From JAVBQJ01 sp031549115 (lineage in GTDB: Bacteria; Verrucomicrobiota; Lentisphaeria; Victivallales; Victivallaceae), in NCBI GenBank assembly GCA_031549115.1, contig JAVBQJ010000025.1, positions 1 through 64,000 of the forward strand: a stretch of 64,000 nt of DNA. Direction: 5' to 3'. Made by a program: the position numbers and the translations under genes. The notes beneath the pieces were generated by a model. It was not told the origin of the DNA and ran no database searches. It saw only the letters and a program-made list of their open reading frames with translations. Shown piece by piece: positions 61,805-64,000 of this stretch (its first letter is position 1; the number at the start of each line of letters is the position of its first letter).

Positions 61805-64000
61805 ATGAATCATGAAACGATACGCAATCTGTTGCTTGCCGCCGTGCTGGGCATGGCGCTGCCGGCCGGAGCGGACGAACGCTTGCGGCTGCTGCACTTC
61901 GAAGACGCCGCCGAAACCTCCCGCTACCAGACCAATGCCGGAGTCTCCGCCAGAGTCGTCAAAGACGCCTCCGGCCGGTCGGTGATCGAAGTCGAAGTCG
62001 CGCCCTTGGCCGAACACGACAATCCGTGGCCGAGCCTGGGTATCATCACGCCCGGTTTGGAGGTTCCGCCCTGGGATCTGACCGATTATTCCCGGATCGA
62101 AGTGAAAATGCAGAAGCTCTCCAGCGGCCTCGCGCCGATGAGTACGCTGTTGAGTTCGCTGCCGATCAACGACGGCGGCGCCAACTTCGAATATTGCAGT
62201 TATCTGTTGCCCGGCGGCGAAACCATGCTGCAGCGGATTTTGCTCACCGACATCGTCAAGGCCTGCAACGACCCCTCGAATCTGCAGCATCTCCAGTTCG
62301 TGTTTCCGGCCACGAGTTTTCCCGAAAGCTACCGCATCTGGAGTGTGGAGGCGGTCCGGGATCCGGCCGTCGGCTCGCTCCGGGATATTGTCGCCGCCGA
62401 TTTGAAGCGCGTCGCCGCCAATCTCTCGGCGCTCGAAACCTACCGGGGCAAATCCTATCCGGAGTTGTGGCGGGAATTGACAGGGCTGCAGGAGCGGATC
62501 GGCGGCATGGCGCCGAAAGGCTTTGCCGGCCAATACAATGCGTTGCGCCAGGCGCTCGCCGATCTGGATTTGCAGGTCAACGCGGCCTTTCTCGCCGAGG
62601 TCGAAGCGGAGCTTTACTGTTGGAGCTACCCCGCCGGAATTGTGCTCGACAACCGCCGAAAGCCGGGCGCGGCTTCGCCGGAGGTGAAAGCGCTGGCAAT
62701 CGACATGGCACGGAACGAATACCGCGACGCCGCTTTCATGGCCAGCGCCACCCGGCACGATTTGAATCTGACCGCCCGGCTGGAGGTTCCCGAGGCGCTG
62801 CAGGGTGCCTGTGAAGTGTTTTACACCGATTACTATTACAATCATGCCGGCGGCTACCATGCCGGCGACCTCATCCAGCCGTGGGAAAAGCCGCTGGCGA
62901 TGGCGCCCGGCGACAGCCGTGAAGTCCGGATCCGGGTCGGCGGGCTGGATTTGCCGCCGGGAACATATGAATTGCGCCTGATTCTGGAGGATGAAGCGCT
63001 TCCCGCCCGGCTGGAGCTGCCGGTACAGCTCCATATCCGGCCGGTGGAATTGGTGCAATACCCCGACAATTACGTCTACTCCATCTTTCCCGCCGGCAAT
63101 CAGGCGGAGCTCGACCGCCACCGTGAAGCGCTGGCGGCGATGAAGCGTTACGGCATGAATGTGGTGGAAATTCCCGCGGTCAGCATCAACCGGGCGACCT
63201 TCGACGCCGATGGCGAAGTCGCCACCTTCGACGACCGGATGATGGAGTACAGCATCGGCGGCATCGAGCGGATGTGGCGCTCGCTGCCGGGCGACCAGAA
63301 GATCATTTTCCAGCTTTTCTGCCAGTTGACGCCGCCGTTGCCGGAGGACCCGGAGCTGCGCGACCGGGCGTACGTCAACTGGATCGGGAAGGTGGTGGAA
63401 ACCCTGCGTTCCTACGGGTTGGGTTACGATCAATTCTGCCTGGCTTACGGTGACGAGGCCAGCCAGGCGGTGCTGCTGGATGTGGAGATTCCCCGGGCGG
63501 AGCTGGTGAAAAAACACTTCCCCGCGGTGCGGAACTTTCAGAATTCCAGTCAGGTGTTCGAGGATGAGGCGTTGAACCGGCGTTATTTCGCCGCGTTCGA
63601 TATGCTCGCGCCGAATATGGACAGCATGCGGATCAACCCGTATTTGTATCCGGGCGTCAAGGCGTCCGGGAAACTGGCGTCGACCTACGTCTGCCGCCAC
63701 ATGGACGGCTTTTCGGACGATCTGTACGACTATTACCGGGTGTTTCTGTGGCGCTGCTTCGATATGGAGATTCCGACGGCGGGGATCTGGACCTTTAACG
63801 CGCAGGAAACCGGATTGTTCCGCGAGGATCAGAACCGGAACAATGTGGGCTGTTCGCTGGTCAACCAGAACCGCGAAGACCGTTGCGTGGGGACCCGGCG
63901 CGGGGAATTTTACCGCGACGGCATCAACGACTGGCGGTATTTGCTGACGCTGCGGGCCATCGGTGCACGGCACCCGGAGCGGAAAGCCGAAATCGACGCG
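61805..64000 (+). CDS. Secreted DUF4091-like glycoside-hydrolase-type protein, cut by the window edge
   Basis: The frame from ATG 61805 is open to base 64000 (732 codons, no stop). A signal peptide (NLLLAAVLGMALPAGAD) opens it. Residues 30-210 resemble a carbohydrate-binding beta-sandwich, and residues 300-420 contain another beta-sandwich (LPPGTYELRLILEDEALPARLELPVQL). From about residue 420 a TIM-barrel-like region follows (REALAAMKRYGMNVVEIPAV, FQLFCQLTPPLPEDPE, YDQFCLAYGDEAS). RGEFYRDGINDWRYLLTL near the window end is the typical DUF4091 tail signature. The substrate is unknown. It is the partner of pseudopilin cassette 4. Confidence 0.8.
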   Translation, partial: MNHETIRNLLLAAVLGMALPAGADERLRLLHFEDAAETSRYQTNAGVSARVVKDASGRSVIEVEVAPLAEHDNPWPSLGIITPGLEVPPWDLTDYSRIEVKMQKLSSGLAPMSTLLSSLPINDGGANFEYCSYLLPGGETMLQRILLTDIVKACNDPSNLQHLQFVFPATSFPESYRIWSVEAVRDPAVGSLRDIVAADLKRVAANLSALETYRGKSYPELWRELTGLQERIGGMAPKGFAGQYNALRQALADLDLQVNAAFLAEVEAELYCWSYPAGIVLDNRRKPGAASPEVKALAIDMARNEYRDAAFMASATRHDLNLTARLEVPEALQGACEVFYTDYYYNHAGGYHAGDLIQPWEKPLAMAPGDSREVRIRVGGLDLPPGTYELRLILEDEALPARLELPVQLHIRPVELVQYPDNYVYSIFPAGNQAELDRHREALAAMKRYGMNVVEIPAVSINRATFDADGEVATFDDRMMEYSIGGIERMWRSLPGDQKIIFQLFCQLTPPLPEDPELRDRAYVNWIGKVVETLRSYGLGYDQFCLAYGDEASQAVLLDVEIPRAELVKKHFPAVRNFQNSSQVFEDEALNRRYFAAFDMLAPNMDSMRINPYLYPGVKASGKLASTYVCRHMDGFSDDLYDYYRVFLWRCFDMEIPTAGIWTFNAQETGLFREDQNRNNVGCSLVNQNREDRCVGTRRGEFYRDGINDWRYLLTLRAIGARHPERKAEIDA

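Noticed and set aside
61760..63973. 737-codon minus-strand frame opposite the DUF4091-like gene
   Set aside because: It is an antisense shadow caused by G+C-rich codon bias; the plus frame has a signal peptide, coherent beta strands and the DUF4091 tail motif.

Overview
The window looks like chromosomal DNA of a Gram-negative member of the PVC group, most likely Lentisphaerota (Victivallis-like). The reasons are four small prepilin-like proteins with near-identical hydrophobic N-termini, many secreted glycan-active proteins, UroD-type and corrinoid methyl-transfer proteins, LacI, GntR and AraC regulators, and a lipid A-type acyltransferase. This assignment is an inference from gene content. 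No rRNA, tRNA or CRISPR array was seen.

Region 1 (1-24477) is a surface polysaccharide locus read on the + strand. It encodes UDP-GlcNAc/GalNAc uronate formation (TviB/TviC type), a frameshifted GT39-like membrane protein, a PglF-like dehydratase, a PglC-like initiating phosphosugar transferase, an aldolase/acyltransferase/2-hydroxyacid dehydrogenase trio, three GT4 transferases, a Wzy-like polymerase and a Wzx-like flippase. A CMP-ulosonate-like module follows (polysialyltransferase-like protein, KdsB-like, DmpG-like aldolase, KdsC-like), then CapE/F/G for UDP-L-FucNAc. The centre (about 6.6-21 kb) is visibly A+T-richer than its flanks, so the locus is a mosaic. A 188-bp segment with perfect 21-bp inverted ends lies just upstream of wzx.

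Region 2 (24478-28113) is A+T-rich accessory DNA. It holds an 833-aa protein with a RepA/AAA_25-type ATPase domain, short candidate ORFs, phased GTACCG repeats and strong hairpins.

Region 3 (28114-64000) is G+C-rich glycan catabolism DNA. It holds a beta-propeller hydrolase under LacI control, two UroD-family proteins, a corrinoid protein and a RACo-like activator, which together suggest corrinoid-dependent demethylation. It also holds four cassettes in which a prepilin-like gene is followed directly by a secreted beta-helix, glycosidase-like or unknown protein. GH36 alpha-galactosidase-like, GH42-like, DapA/NanA-like and DUF4091-like proteins are present. Housekeeping-type membrane genes (PAQR, LpxL-like, ElyC-like, YeiH-like) and a collagen-like/LamG-like pair lie between.

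The most unusual DNA is a family of four multi-hairpin elements (33505, 43449, 46295, and 54273 reversed). Each lies immediately downstream of a stop codon, co-directional with the gene, behind an A-rich leader. The stems show compensatory changes between copies. Six promoters with TTGAC-type -35 and TATA-type -10 hexamers at exactly 17-bp spacing are visible in front of regulators and cassettes.
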